Shown here: piece after piece, positions 18,413 through 31,649 of the stretch
How the letters are laid out: each line of letters starts with the position of its first letter
How positions within the stretch are numbered: the first letter of the stretch is position 1
Source: Chlorocebus sabaeus
Lineage: Eukaryota > Chordata > Mammalia > Primates > Cercopithecidae
DNA: 64,000 bases
Direction: 5' to 3'
NCBI RefSeq assembly: GCF_047675955.1
Contig: NC_132904.1
Coordinates: 84,759,447 to 84,823,446, forward strand
Translations under genes and position numbers: made by a program
Notes under the pieces: model-generated
What the model was told of the DNA's origin: nothing
Seen by the model: the letters and a program-made list of their open reading frames with translations, nothing else
Databases searched by the model: none

Positions 18413-18560
18413 CTGACTTCCCTCATCTGCATTCTGAAGGTCACTATCAACATTGTTGTCTGCAGCTCTTCTGATGTCCTAGATATTCACAAAGCATACC
18501 ACAACCTCTTCTGCCAAACATGATCAAAGCTTTGAAGTCAATGAAAGAGTTTTAGAGCAA
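18413..18560. repeat. Unassigned dispersed repeat, copy A
   Basis: About 145 bp that align with 20183-20325 in the same orientation. Shared blocks include 'CTGATGTCCTA', 'ATTCACAA', 'ACATG.TCAAAGCTTTGAAG' and 'TCAAT.AAAG'. The copies are roughly three-quarters identical by eye. No coding potential; family unknown. Confidence 0.65.
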
Positions 18561-18823
18561 AACTTCCAAAAGCGTCACAGACTTTTTTTACACTTATTAC
18601 CAAGGGACTGTAGAGAGTAGATATAGCTCACCGTGCATAATTTGCTATATTCTAGCAAAAGCTTCAGTATGGAATATCAACTTATTATTATAACTGTTAC
18701 TTGAGAGAAAAGATTAGCAGTAATTTTCATCCATGCCTTACATTATTCTTATAATTTTTTATAACATGTGCTGCCAAGAAGAAGCAATTCTTACTGGATA
18801 AGAGATTGAGGCTCTACTTCATG

Positions 18824-18861
18824 AGGCAGAGAGAGAGGGAGAGAAAGAGAGAGAGAGAGAA
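18824..18861. repeat. (GA)n-rich simple repeat
   Basis: Interrupted purine tract of GAGAGA units just upstream of the MST LTR. Confidence 0.85.
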
Positions 18862-18884
18862 AAACTCACCATGATACAATTATT

Positions 18885-19595
18885 AACATGGTTCGGATAT
18901 TTGCCCCTTCTAAATTTCATGTTGAAATGTAATCCCAGGCCAGACATGATGACTCACGCCTGTAATCACAATACTTTGGGAGGCTAAAGTAGGTGGATCG
19001 CCTGAGTTAAGGAGTTTGAGACCAACCTGGGCAACATGGCAAAACCCTATCTCTACCAAAAACAGAAAAAAATTAGCTGGGTGTGGTGGCACATTCCTGT
19101 GGTTCCAGCTGTTCAGGAGGCTGAGGAGGGAGCAGCACTTGAGACTTGAGCCTGGGAGGGAGAGATTGCAGTGAACAGCGCTGCACACCAACCTGGGTGA
19201 CAGAGTGAGACCCCCATCTCAAAAAAATAAATAGAACAAAATAAAAAGGAAATGTACTCCCCATTGTTGGAGGTGGGCCTCGTGAGAAGTGTTTGGATGT
19301 TTAAATCATGGAGGGTAGATCTCTCATTGCTTGAATTCTCACAAGATCTGGCTGTTGGGAAGTGTGTGGCACCTCCCTCCTCTCTGGCTCCTGTTCTCAC
19401 CACATTATGTGACACATCTGTTCCAGCTTCACCTTCCACCATGAGTAAAAGCTCCCTCAGTTCTCACCAGAAGCAGATGTGGGCACTATGCTTTCTGGAA
19501 AGCCTAAAGAACTGTGAGACAATTAAGCCTCATTTCTTGGTAAATTACCCAGCATCGGGTATTTCTTTATAGCAGTGCAAGAATGGCCTAATTCA
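18885..19595 (+). mobile_element. MST-type MaLR solo LTR, split by an Alu
   Basis: Begins 'ACATGGTTCGGATATTTG', ends 'TATAGCAGTGCAAGAATGGCCTAATTCA', and contains 'ACCTTCCACCATGAGTAAAAGC' and 'CACCAGAAGCAGATG'. These fit an MSTA/MSTB LTR in plus orientation. About 400 bp remain once the Alu at 18938-19248 is removed. No internal region follows, so it is a solo LTR. Confidence 0.88.
18938..19248 (+). mobile_element. Alu inside the MST LTR
   Basis: Two-arm Alu with an A-rich tail, diverged from AluY (S or J age). It is flanked by GAAATGTAATCCC (18924-18936) and GAAATGTACTCCC (19249-19261), a 13-bp target-site duplication of LTR sequence with one mismatch. It therefore inserted after the LTR. 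Confidence 0.9.
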
Positions 19596-19639
19596 GTTAT
19601 ATTTAAATAATACTAATGAAATTTACTGAGTAGTAATGA

Positions 19640-19900
19640 TGTATAAGATATCGAGCTAAACAGCTTATTTCATACTTCAAACTTGTAGGCATCCTCATAT
19701 AATAAAAAGATCTGATGTTTATAGTAATGAAAGTCTGAACTCAAAACTTGACTCTTAACTATCTGGGTATCTTGAATAAGTTGCATATCCTCTTTCAGTC
19801 TCCTCTTATCTTTAAATGAGGGACAATAATATCTAACAAACACTATGAATCTAAAACCTCTTGTATAGTACGTAACACTATATATTCAATAAATTCAAAA
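19640..19900 (+). mobile_element. MIR SINE relic
   Basis: 'TATCTGGGTATCTTGAATAAGTTGC', 'CTCTTTCAGTCTCCTCTTATCTTTAAA' and 'GGGACAATAATAT' follow the MIR order for donor-gene-like 'tgtgaccttgggcaag... cctcatctgtaaaatgggg'. The 5' part is weak. Confidence 0.5.
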
Positions 19901-20182
19901 CCTAAAAGTAGCAAGGAAATTTTATCCATGCTTTGAATGATATTGCCGTGATGTTTATCACTACCTGGTCCTAGTTTCCCCAACAAATTCAATTATCAGA
20001 AAACTGACTACAGATGACTTTTCATATGCAAAAATCTAGCACTGGGGACATATTGGCATTGAATCAAAAGACAGAAATTATTAATACACTGCCTTGGTTA
20101 TAGCTGACTAAGTCAGTTGACCTTCTGTTTGGATTCCCATGGTAGCTTTACGTATATAAGTTAATTTATTCCTCACTATTTT

Positions 20183-20325
20183 CCTGACCTCCCTCATAGT
20201 GGTTTGAAGACCACTAGTATTGTCTTCAGCTAGTCTGATGTCCTAAACATTCACAAGACACACCACGACCTTTCCTGGCAAACATGTTCAAAGCTTTGAA
20301 GTCAATAAAAGTTTTTATAGACACT
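20183..20325. repeat. Unassigned dispersed repeat, copy B
   Basis: Second copy of the sequence at 18413-18560, 1.77 kb downstream in the same orientation. It could be two insertions of one old transposon or a diverged local duplication. The surrounding sequence does not obviously align, which favours separate insertions. Confidence 0.65.
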
Positions 20326-20519
20326 TCCTGACAGCTATCCTATGATGAGCAGTTAATAGGTTGTGCCTTCTGTATAATTACTGCTAACATTTGTCATTAT
20401 GCCTGAATACGTTTGCTTTGGATCTGGATTCTTTTTGAGTATGTTTACAATCTCTCAAAAATGTTGTGTAGTGCTCTATGTTCAAAAATGTTGTATATCA
20501 GTCCTTAGACAGAGATTTA

Positions 20520-21430
20520 CTTTTTTTTCAGTTGCTTTTTGCTGGTGTGCAACATGCAAATTGATATTTATATACTAAATTTAATGCAAATTGTTATTTG
20601 AATGCTAAATTTTCTGAATTCATTTGCTAATTCTTACAGTTTATCAATAGATTCTTTTGGATTTTTCACATCTATAATCATGTTATCCATGACAAATAAT
20701 GAGTTATTTCTTCCTTTCCAAAACTTGGGCCATTTCTTGCTGACTAGACTCTTCAGTACAATGTTAAATAGAAGAGATGACAGTGAGCACCCTGTATTTC
20801 ACCTGATTTTATGGTGTAAATATGAAATATTTCACCATTAATCAGGAAGTGTACAATGAGAGTTTTGTAGATGTTCTTTAATAAATTAAATATGTTTATT
20901 TCTATTTTTACTATGCTAACACTTTAATGTGAATGGATGTTGAGTGGTGCCAAATGCTTTTTTTCCTGCAGCTGTTGAGATAATTATATAATTTCTCCTT
21001 TCTTTCCTTAATATACTGGATTATATTGATTTCTGAATTTTGAAACAACCTGAAATAGAATTACTGTTATCTACCTTGATTCAGTAATCAGCTAATATAA
21101 TTTAGGATTTTTTGCATCTATGCTTATGAGAGGTATTAACCTGTAATATTTGTGTCTTCTAACATCCTAGTCAGATTTTGTTGTCAAGATTGTACTACCG
21201 AGGAAATTTTAAAATATGCCTTTTTTTTCCATTCTCCAACAGATCTTAGGTGAGGATGGTGTTATTTTTATCTTAAGTGTTTGGAATAATTTATTACTAA
21301 ACTCAGCTGCCCCTGGAATTTCCTATGTGGAGAAGTTTTCATTTTCAGGCATATTTCTTCACTAGACATAGGACTATTCAATTTGTATAATGCTTCTTGT
21401 GTATGTGTTTATAAATTTAATTTTAAAGTA
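20520..21430 (-). mobile_element. Old LINE-1 (L1M-type) ORF2 fragment
   Basis: Reading the minus strand, the segment follows the ORF2 reverse-transcriptase region. Recognisable plus-strand cues are 'ATAATCATGTTATCCATGAC' (where FADDM-coding sequence should be), 'CAGTACAATGTTAAATAGAAGAG' and 'TTGCATCTATGCTTATGAG'. Heavily mutated, with no intact frame. Edges are approximate. Confidence 0.75.
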
Positions 21431-21469
21431 ACTTTCCTGTTTTACCAAAATTTTATAATTTATCTATTT

Positions 21470-21601
21470 ATTTATATTTTTTTCCAGATATAGGGTGTCA
21501 CTCTAATGCTCATGCTGGTCTCAAATTCCTGGCCTTAAGTGACCCTCCTATCTGGGACTTCCAGAGCTTTGGGATTACACATATAAGCCACTATGCCGGG
21601 T
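21470..21601 (-). mobile_element. Alu monomer relic (FLAM-like)
   Basis: In reverse complement: 'GACCCGGCATAGTGGCTTATATGTGTAATCCC...' through 'GAGACCAGCATGAGCATTAGAGTGACACCC' and then an A-rich end. Only one Alu arm is present, and it is highly diverged, which fits a free left Alu monomer or an old Alu fragment. Confidence 0.65.
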
Positions 21602-22242
21602 CTAACTTCTATAATTTAATGGCATCTTTTTTTTCTTTCATTTTTATTATTTTCTAGTTTCTAAAGAAAGTTCATTCCAAGCAGAAAGGCTGAGATGGTT
21701 CCACGTGGGAAGTACGGATTCCTAAGAATGAAAATCAGTGTTTCAAAGTGTAGAGGTTTGGCGTTGCTTATATAGACAAAGTTTAGAAAATTTTACCAGA
21801 ATTTCAACACCTTTCTAAGTAAAGATTAATGCTTAGTTACAATGATCTGAATAGTAGAAGAGATCTTTTTTTTTTTTTAAGGAACAGTATATTTAACATT
21901 TCATACTGAAGATGTAACTGTCACAGGGTTTAAGGGATAGAAATGTAGGAATCTTACATGTATGCATTGTGTAGTGGTGAAGTATGCTTTTATTGTACCC
22001 ATCACCCCAACAGATAGTTTTCCAATCTTCATCCCCATCCCACTCTCCCACGTTTTGTAGTTTCCAATGTCTATTATCCACTCTGTATGGCCAGGTGTAC
22101 CCAGTGCTTAGCTCCCACTTGTAAGGGAGAACATTTGACTTTCTGAATTATTTCACTGAGGATAATGACCTCCAGTTCCCCATCCATGTTGTTGCTAAAA
22201 ACATGATTTCATTCTTCTTTATGGCTGAGTAGTATTCCATGG

Positions 22243-22322
22243 TGTGTGTATATCATATATATTTATGTCACATATGTATATCACTATATTATATATACAT
22301 ATATACATTATATATATATATA
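22243..22322. repeat. AT/GT-rich microsatellite in LINE-1
   Basis: Alternating TA/CA/TG sequence that grew inside the ORF2 3' end. The flanking LINE-1 sequence resumes at about 22328 with 'CACATTTTCTTTATCCAGTC'. Confidence 0.75.
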
Positions 22323-23440
22323 CACACATCACATTTTCTTTATCCAGTCCTCTGTTGATAGACACTTAAGTTAATTCCATATCTTTGCTATTGTAAATAG
22401 TGCTGTGATACACAAGGTGCAGGTATCTTTTCAACATAATGATTTATTTCTCTTTGGGTATATACCTAGAGGTTAAATTGCTATATCAAATGGTAGTTCT
22501 ATTTTTTCATTATTTGAAAAATCTCCATACTGTTTTCCATAAAGGTTGCACTAATTTGCATTCCCACCAGTAGTGTATAATTGTTCCCTTTTCTCCACAT
22601 CCTTGCCAACATCTTTTGTTTTTAGACTTTTTAATAATAGCAATTCTGACGTATAAGATGGTATCTCAGTGTGGTCTCTGATGATTAGTGATGTTAAGCA
22701 TTTGTCAGTATGTTTTTTGGCAGCTTATATGTCTTCTTTTGAAAAATGTTCACATCTTTTGCTTACTTTTTAATAGAGTTTTTTGTTTATCTCTTGTTGA
22801 ATTGTTTGAGATCCTCACAGATTCTGGATATTAGCCCTTTGTCAGATGCGTAGTTTGGAAATATCTTTCCCATGTGTCTGTTTACTCTGCTGATTCCTTT
22901 TTTTTTTTTTTTCTTTTTGCTTTGGAGAAGGTTTTTGTTTAATTAAATCCCATTTGTTTATTTTTGTTTTGTTGTGTTTGCTTTTAAGGACTTAGTCATA
23001 AATTCTTTTCCTAGGCCAATGTCAAGAAGTGTTTTTCCTAGATTTTCTTCTAGAATTTTATATTTTCAAGTTATACATTTAGCTCTTTAATCCATCTTGG
23101 CTTAACTCTAGTATGTTGTGAGAAATATGGCTCCAGTTTCATTTTTCTGCACATGGCTTCCAGTTTTCCCAGCATCACTTATTGAATAGGGCATCCTTTC
23201 CCTAGTGTATATTTTTGTTGACTTTGTAGAAGATCAGTGTGCTGTAGGTATGTGGCTTTATTTCTGCATTCTCTATATGGTTCCATTTGTCTATGTGTCT
23301 ATTTTTATACCAGTACCATGATTTTTTGCTTATAATATCCTTGTAGTATAATTTGAAGTCAGGTAATATGATGCCTCAAATTTCGTTCTTTTTGCTTAAG
23401 ATTGTTTTGGTTATTAGGCTTTTTAAAAAATTCCATATGA

Positions 23441-23738
<298 letters not shown>

Positions 23739-26419
23739 TTCCATATGAATTTTAGTATTGTTCTTACTGATTCTGTGAGAAATGACCTTGGTAATTTGAT
23801 AGGAACTGCATTGAATCTGTAGATTGCTTCAGGCAGTATGGTCATTATAACACTATTCCCTCTTTCAGTCCACGAGCATGGAATGTTTTTGCATTTGTTT
23901 GCATCATGCAATATTACTTTCATCAGTGTTTTGTAGTTCTCCTTATCCAAACCTTTCACTGCCTTAGTTAAATATATTCTTAGGTATTTTTTGTAGCTAT
24001 TGTAAATGGGTTAACTTCTTGATTTGACTCCTGGCTATATCATTATTGTTGTATTGAAATGCTACTAATTTCTGTACATTTTTATATCCTGAAACTTTTT
24101 TATTTCTCAATTTTTTGAGTTTTTTGGTTGAGTCTTTAGAGTTTTCTAGACACAAGATCATATCACCAATGAGATTAGATAATTTAACTAACTTTGTTCC
24201 AAACTGGATGCTTTTTATCTTTTTCTCTTTCTTTATTGCTCTAGCAAGGACTTTCAGTAGTGTATTGTATAACGGTGGGGAAATTGGACATCCTTGTCTT
24301 TTTCCGCTTTTTGGAATGCTTTCAGCTTTTCCCTGTAAGTATAATGTGACCATTGGTCTGTCCTAAACAGCCTTTATTATGTTGAGATATGTTCCATGTA
24401 TGCCTACATTGTTGAGAATTTTTATCATGAAAGGATGCTGAATTATATTAAAGCTTATTTCTATTTCTATTGAGATGATCCTAAGTTTTTTGTCCTTAAT
24501 TCTATGTGATGCATCACATTTATTGATTGAATGGATGATTTATTTATTGAAGGATGGTTGAACCATCCTTGCATCCTTGGCATAAATCTCACCTGATCAT
24601 GATATATTATCTGTTTGATGTGCTGTTGGATTTTACCTGCTAGTATTTTATTGAAGGTTTTTGTATCTATGTTCACTAGGGATATTGGTCTGTAGTAATG
24701 TTTCTTTATTGTGTCCTTGTCTGGTTTGGGTATCTGGGTGATACTGGACTTGTACAACATGAGTGAGGGAGAATTTCACTTTCCTTGATTTTTTGGAATA
24801 GTTTCAGGAAGACTGATACTCATTGTATGTCTGGTAGAATTTGGCAGTGAATCCGTCTGGTATTAGGCTTTATTTTGGTTGGGAGATGTTCAGCTCATCA
24901 CTCATTACTGGTTTATTCAGGAGTTCTATTTCTTCCTAGTTCAATCTCAGGCAGTTATTTGTTTCCAGGAATTTATCCATTTCCTCTAAGTTTTGTCATT
25001 TGTGAGACTATAGTTGTTCATATAGTATCTGATGATCATTTGTATTTTTGTGGTATCAGCTGTAATGTCTTCTTCTTCATTTCTGGTTGTATTTATTTGG
25101 CTCTTCTCTCCTTGGTTAGTTTAGCTAGCAGTTTATTAACTTTTTTATCTTTTCAAAGACTCAACTGCTCATTTCATTGATTCTTTGTATTTTTTAAATC
25201 TCTATTTCATTTAAGTCTGCTCTGATATTTGTTTTTTCTTTTATTCTGCTAACTTTGGGTTTGATTTGTTCCTTTTTTAGTTTCTTGAGATGCCATTTTA
25301 AGTTATTAACTTGTGATCTTTCTACTTTTTTGATGTAGGCTTTTAAAGCTATTAACTTTCCTGTTAGCACTGCTTTTGCTGTATCCCACAGGTTTTGGTA
25401 TATTGTGTTTCCATTTGCATTTATTTCAAAAAGTTTTTCAATTTCCAGCTATACCTCTTCATTGACACAGTGATCATTAAGGCATGCTGTTTAATTTCCG
25501 CATATGTGTATATTTACCAGACTTTGCCTTGGCATTGATTTCTGACTTTATTCCACTGTGGTCTGAGTAAGTACTTGATACAATTTTGATTTTTAAAAAT
25601 CTGTTAATACTTATTTTTTTGCCTAATATTTGGTCTGTCTTAGAGAATATTCCATGTCATGATGAAATAATGCATATTCTCTAGTTGTTAGGTAGAATGT
25701 CCTGTAAATGTCTATTAAGTCGTTTGTTCTAATGTCCAATTTAAGCCCAATGTTTCTTTGTTAAGTTTCTACCTCGATAATCTGTCTAGTGCTGTTAGTG
25801 GGATATTAAAACTCTCTACTGTTACTGCATTGCTGTCTGTCTCTTTCTTTAGGTCTACTAATATTTGTTTGGTGAATATAGGTGCTCCAATGTTGTATGC
25901 ATATATACTTAGGATCGTTATATTCTCTTGCTGAATTGATCCCTTTATCATTACATAATGACCTTCTTCATCTTCTTTCTTTACTGTTTTTGATTTAAAG
26001 TCTGCTTTATCTGATATAAGCATACCTACTCCTACTCACATTTGGTTGGTTTGTGTAGAATATCTTTTTCCACTCCCTTACTTTCAGTCTAATTCAGTGA
26101 GGTGAATTTCTTGTACCATAGAGTTGGATTGCGGGCTTTTGGTCTATTCTGCCAATCTTTTTCTTTTAAGTGGAGCATTTTATTCATTTACATGCAAGGT
26201 TAATATTGATATGTGAGACTTTGTTTCTGGTTTATTATTGATTGTTTTCAAGTTGTTTTAAACAGTTGTTTGTTTCTTTCTTTTTGTATTTGTGATTTCA
26301 TGAAATTCTGTGGTATCTTTGATATCTTTCTATTCCTCTTTTGTGTGATTGTTTTATACAAACTATAAGTTGTATATTGCTGTGTGTTTTCATGATGGTG
26401 AATATTAACCTTTCATTTC

Positions 26420-27400
26420 TTGTTTAAGGACTCTGAGCATTTACTATAGGTCTAGTCTAGTAATGGCAAGTTTTCTCAGTGCTTTCTTGTCTGAAAAAGA
26501 CTTAAATTATCCTTCATTTATAAAGCTTATTCTGGCAGGATACAAAATCACTGGCTGGAAGTTTTTTCTTTCAGCATTTTGAAAGTGCCATCTCATTCTC
26601 TTCTGGCCTGTAATACTTTTGCTGAAGATTCCACAGTTAGTTTGATGGGATTTCCTTTATAGGTTACTTGATATTTTTCTCTTAATTTTAAAATTTTAAA
26701 AGTTAATTTTAAAACTCTTCATTTCACTTTGACTTTAGACAATCTGAGTATAATATGCCATAGTGACGTCTTTTGTGCAATGTATTTTCCTGGGGATTGT
26801 TGTGTCTCCTGTATCTAGATGTCTAACTTTCTTGAGAGACAAGAAATTTTCATTGATTATTTTCTTAAATATGTTTTCTAACCTTTTTGATCCCTCTTCA
26901 CTTTTGGCAATACCAATAATTAGTTAGTTTGGTCACTTTAGTCCCAAATGTCTGGAAGCTTTGTTCATTCATTTTTTATTCTGTTTCTCTTATTTTTGTC
27001 TGACAGGATTATTTTGAAAGTCTTGTCTTCAAGTTCTGAGATGCTTCTTCTTGGTCTAGTCTATTATTGAAACTTTTGAGTGTATTTTTTATTTCTTTCA
27101 ATGACTTTTTTAATTCCAGAATTTCTATTCTATTTGTTTTTAAGATGTTCATGTCCTTGGTAAATTTATCATTAATATCCTGGTTTGATTTTCTGATTTC
27201 TTTGTATTGATTTTCAGGTTTATCTTGCATTTCATTGAGATTCTTTAAAATCAGTATTTTGAATTCTTTATCTGAACTTTTGAGGAATTCTTTTTGATTG
27301 GGATCTGTTATTGGACAATTTTGGTCCTTTCATGGTGTCATATTTCCCTGATTTTTCATGTTTTCTGTGTCCCTCCATTGATTTTGATGCATCTTGTATA
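26420..27400 (-). pseudogene. LINE-1 ORF1 remnant
   Basis: Minus-strand fragment 27230-27009 is a charged, Lys/Glu/Asn-rich helix-forming stretch ('NNRLDQEEASQ'), matching the ORF1 coiled coil with its conserved R-L-D-Q-E-E core. Lower coordinates give ORF1 C-terminal-like sequence with stops. Limits are estimated from the ORF2 start near 26230. Confidence 0.7.
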
Positions 27401-27859
27401 GCAGTCATTTTTTCCAAGTTTTTGAAATTGCTTTCATAGGGGAGAATTTTTTTCCTGAGGATGTGTATATGTTGTTGATTCAGTTAAGATACTGTGGCTT
27501 TGCTTTTGGGTACTCATGGTAGTGTGATCTTTGTATGAATATTTTGGCAGTACACAGGGCAGTGGTCTCTGTGATTTCTTGAGTGACTTAGGGTACAGTT
27601 AAAAGTTGAGGTTGTGATGGAATTAAGCTAGTGACCTGGACACCAACTAAGTCAGTCTTCAGGTCCTGGTGGTGGTAACAGTGGGGTCCTTTCAGGCCCC
27701 AGAGCAGCAACTTACACTGGCTTTAGTGTTTGTGAGTCTGGGAGGGCTGATTCTTGGGCCTTCAGGTGGCTTGCTTAGAAATTAATAGTAAGAGCAGTGG
27801 TCCCAGTATGTGGGTGGGTTCTCAGGCCCCTTGGTAGCTAATGTGGTATGGGTGATGGT

Positions 27860-28860
27860 AGCAGCAGTGATGGCACAACCCACTAGGACCCAAGCAGTGC
27901 ATGATGTTGTTGCTGGAAGCTGTGATAGGTTAGGTGGGCTAGTCTCCAGTCCCACAGCCATCTGTAGCAGGGCAGTGAGTATTGTCCTAACTATGTTTAG
28001 GAGAGCTTTGTCTCACTTGTCCCTGTCCCAGCTGGATGGTAGCTGCAACTATGTCACCTCAAACTTGGCCCAAGGTCAGGGCACAGCCCAGTGTTAGGCT
28101 CTCAGAATGGCACTCTGGGCCTGTTACCAGGGAGTGTATGGTTCCCTCAGGCAAGAAGCATGGGCAAAACCCTATGGGGAGAGCAGTTTACTTGAGTCTT
28201 GGTCTTACAGCAGCCCATAGTAGGGCACTGGGTATTGACCTAGATGTGCATTGGGAAGCCTGGTTTTCCTGTACCTCCTTAACTGGGCATTAGCTGCAGC
28301 CATGTCAAGTCAAACTCAGCTCAAGGGCAGGGCATAACCAAGCATTAAACTCTCAAAATGGCACCTTGAGTCTCTAGTCAGTGAGGGTGGTCTCCTCCCA
28401 TGCAGGCAGTGTTGGCAAGAAGCTGTGGTGAATATAGTCCAGTTGTGTCTCAGTCTCACAGCAGCCTATTGCAGGGAAGTAAATATTGTCTTAGATATGC
28501 ATAGGATATCTTTGTCTTCTTGTTCCTCCTTGGCCAGGTGGCAGCTACAACCACATCAGCCTGAACTCAGGCCTAGGGTGAGGTATGGCTCAGCATTAAG
28601 CTCTCAAAATGGCACCCGCCCTGGGCCTGGGACCAGAGAGGGCAGAGTACCTTCCAGTCTAGCAGTATGGGCAAGAAGCTATGGGGAATGTAGTCCACTT
28701 ACATCTCAGTCTCACAGCAGGGCAACAGGCACCCTCCTAGGAGTGCAGGGGAGTGCCCAGTCTCTTCTTTCTCTTGTTGGAGTACTGCAGTAGCAGCAGC
28801 CATGTTTGTAGATCTCCAGTATCTAGGCTCTCAAAATGGCTCCCACCTGAGGCTGCTCCA
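27860..28860 (-). repeat. Tandem ~250-bp units in LINE-1 5' UTR
   Basis: The anchor CTCA[G/A]AATGG recurs at 28101, 28352, 28603 and 28830 (spacings 251, 251 and 227). A second anchor, 'ACAGCAGCC...GCAGGG', recurs near 27952, 28207, 28457 and 28712. About four diverged units sit upstream of ORF1, the position of promoter monomers in some rodent LINE-1s. Confidence 0.8.
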
Positions 28861-29394
28861 AGCTCAGGTGCCTGTGAAATTTTGTACAGGTTCTCTTTCT
28901 GGAAAAACATCTCTGTGCAATCTTTAGCCAGCTCTGTATGTCAAGTCCATGGCCCTAATGAGTCAAGGGTTTCTTTGGTGGCCAAGATAGTAAAATCTGA
29001 TTTTGGAGCCCTGGGGGTTTCTCGCTTACTATTTCCCCATGTCCGGGAGGCTCTCCTGAATTTTAGCTGGTTCCTGGCTGGGCAAGCTATCTTCCTCTCT
29101 CTTTACCTACTTTGGGTGTTTCTGGTCACTGCTCTGGGGAATCCTAGCATTGTCTCCTATATGATCTGTTTAAAATGTGAGTATCTACCAACTATTCTGA
29201 TATCTACTTACTATCCTTGTTCCTCTCCTAGGAGGAGGCACATATTACCTATGTCTAGCTAGCCATCTTTATATGATGCACAGACAGTGAGTTTCATGGA
29301 CTTGCACCCACAGCAGGTCCCCATCTACCAGCCAGTTTTCACTTTTTTTAACTATCACTTTAATTTCCCTAGAATCTAACAATGCTGCCCTCAC

Positions 29395-29580
29395 TTTTAT
29401 TCCTGTGTTTTGTGCTAACATTTAATCTTCATAACCACCCTATATAATAGGTATTATTTTCCATTTTTATAGAAAAGCAAACAAATCACAAAGAGCTAAG
29501 AAGCTGCCCAAGTTTACCTGGATATTGAGCACAAAGTCAGGACTTAGAGCAAGGTCTGTAGCCTCAAAAGCCTGTATTCT
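29395..29580 (+). mobile_element. MIR SINE relic
   Basis: 'CATTTAATCTTCATAACCACCCTATATAATAGGTATTATTTTCC', 'GAGCTAAGAAGCTGCCCAAG' and 'AGTCAGGACTTAGAGC' follow the MIR 3' half closely. Confidence 0.8.
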
Positions 29581-31430
29581 GTACAACCATGCCATACTCG
29601 CTTATAACAGTAATATGGAACAAAGCCACTAGGTGGAACCCCATAAAATCTGTGCTTGCCACAGGCCCAACATTAATCACTTTAGTCCATTGGATGCTGA
29701 TGCTGGAAAGGATGAAGGAAATCAGTGATCCTACTCCTTCATTCTCACAGAGGAGAAATCTGAGAACTAGCTAAGGAAGAGAATAGCCTAGGTCACATAT
29801 TGATTTAGTAACATGCCCCAGATCAGCACCCAGAGTGTGTATTGCCATAGGTCTTTGCATTTGCCACACTTATTGTTTTTCTTCCATGGTTATAAACAGA
29901 AAAGATGTACAGCTTACATAAAATCAGGAGAAATACCTGATCCATCTTTTCTATGCAAGACAAAGCAGGGCTGGAAAACATGAATTAGCTTGTGAACACA
30001 CACTCTCAGCCAGAGGAAGTGTGCTTCATAGTTAGGGCTTACAACAGTGTGTGTTACAATAAAAGTATCTAGGTTTCCTCTTCTAGATCATCAAAGGGTT
30101 TTAACATCACTTGCCTACTGCACCTAAATGCCAGGGCTTGGGCATACCGAGGGGAAAAGAGTGTCTAGTTTTTCCAGTCACAAATTTTGTGGTCGGAGGC
30201 AAGTTTTCTGCCCACTGCTTCCACAGAGTAAAATGGTACCATCTGCTGTGCCTAATGGGCACAATCAGAGCACAGAGTTATGGGGTTTTGAGATGAGATG
30301 ATTGTAAGAAAAACCTGATTATGACAGACTATCATTGATAGCTTTGCTGCCCCTTCAGTCCTATCATAACCCCTTTACACAATGAAAACCTGCTACCATG
30401 CCACTGTCCTAGAAGGGAATATCACAATTGCATACAACATCTCACAAATAGAAATAATACAACAAATAAGGGTGGTCGTATTGTTGAAAATAACGCTGTC
30501 CAAAAATTGTTTAAAAAAATTAGCCTTTTCTATGCTATCTCATTCCTCCCAGCTAGATTTACATTTAGAAGAACACTAAATGAGACTTTATCCTCGCAGC
30601 TGAAAAAATTGGGTCGTCTGATAGAAAGCTTTTGTGTCAGTTAATATATTTATTTAAAAGGTAGAGTAGCTAGAATTAGAGGTGCTCCATATGTAAAGAT
30701 AAATTAGACTTCTAGAATTTTCATTGCTAAATTTGTAAATTCAAAGTAAAAACATAACTCAGTTTTAGGAAAAAAAAAAAAAAAAAGGAAAGAAATGTCT
30801 TACAACATTTACAGAAAAGGATATAAGAATGAACTTACTATGTATTACAACCAAATCTGTGAGTTGGGTAATATTACAATGTTTCAGGAAAAAAAGTTAA
30901 GAACAACAAAAAAATAAATTGTATAATGGGTAATTGTTAGAGCTGGAATTCTGTATTTGATCTTTTTGGCTCCAAAGCCTGTCATTTGAACCACTACACA
31001 CTTAGGATCACTATTAGGCCTGTATCCTACCTCTTTTTTATTTTTAAAGAAATAACTGGCAAAAATTTATCATAGTAGTGTATTATGTAGAACTCTTTTC
31101 TTTTACCTTTAATTTTCTAACAACAGATATAAAAACAAGACAGCAGAAAAATACACAATATTGTTGCTAAAACAGTGACTGTTGTAGAACAAAATGATAG
31201 GAGACCTGTGTGTATATATCCTTCTTTCTCTTGTTTTCTGTATGTAGTTACGTTACTTTAAAACTTAAAGAAGAGTATTAAGGAGACTGGAGAGAAGTTA
31301 AGATAAAAATACTTAAGAATTCTGAAAAAGCCAGCAACTTTTCTTTCTACCTCTTGATAAGTCTGAGATGACATCCTTTGACACCCTTTTCCTCCTCCCT
31401 ATCCATTCTCAGTATCTAGAGCCCTGACAT

Positions 31431-31433
<3 letters not shown>

Positions 31434-31472
<39 letters not shown>
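31434..31472. repeat. (AC)n microsatellite, 39 nt
   Basis: Uninterrupted AC dinucleotide run. It is long enough to be polymorphic. Confidence 0.97.
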
Positions 31473-31475
<3 letters not shown>

Positions 31476-31649
31476 CCACATTTCCTACTTTCTCTTTGAT
31501 AATACCCATTCAAGCTGATCTTTGCACCTCTAGAATTGGTTCTTCTGGTTCCCGGAGTCCCTCGTGCGTGAGATTTGCTCTGGCTCTGGACTATCCCTGC
31601 CTGCTTACTACCTACCCTCCTTTTCTTACACTTGTCACACCAGTAATTA

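Larger units (their letters stand above)
29273..31649. other. Intergenic DNA, one MIR inside
   Basis: No gene recognised. Apart from the MIR at 29395-29580, a 19-nt A run near 30768-30786 and the AC microsatellite, I see no named element. The short open frames at 30111-30296 and 30382-30579 show no family resemblance. Confidence 0.5.

Noticed and set aside
27860..28860. Regularly spaced repeats as a CRISPR-like array
   Set aside because: Units are about 250 bp with no short repeat/unique spacer pattern, in a primate LINE-1.
27810..29262. Chain of plus-strand frames (85-169 codons) that could look like exons
   Set aside because: They sit inside the LINE-1 5' UTR tandem array. GC-rich repeat units with few stops explain them.
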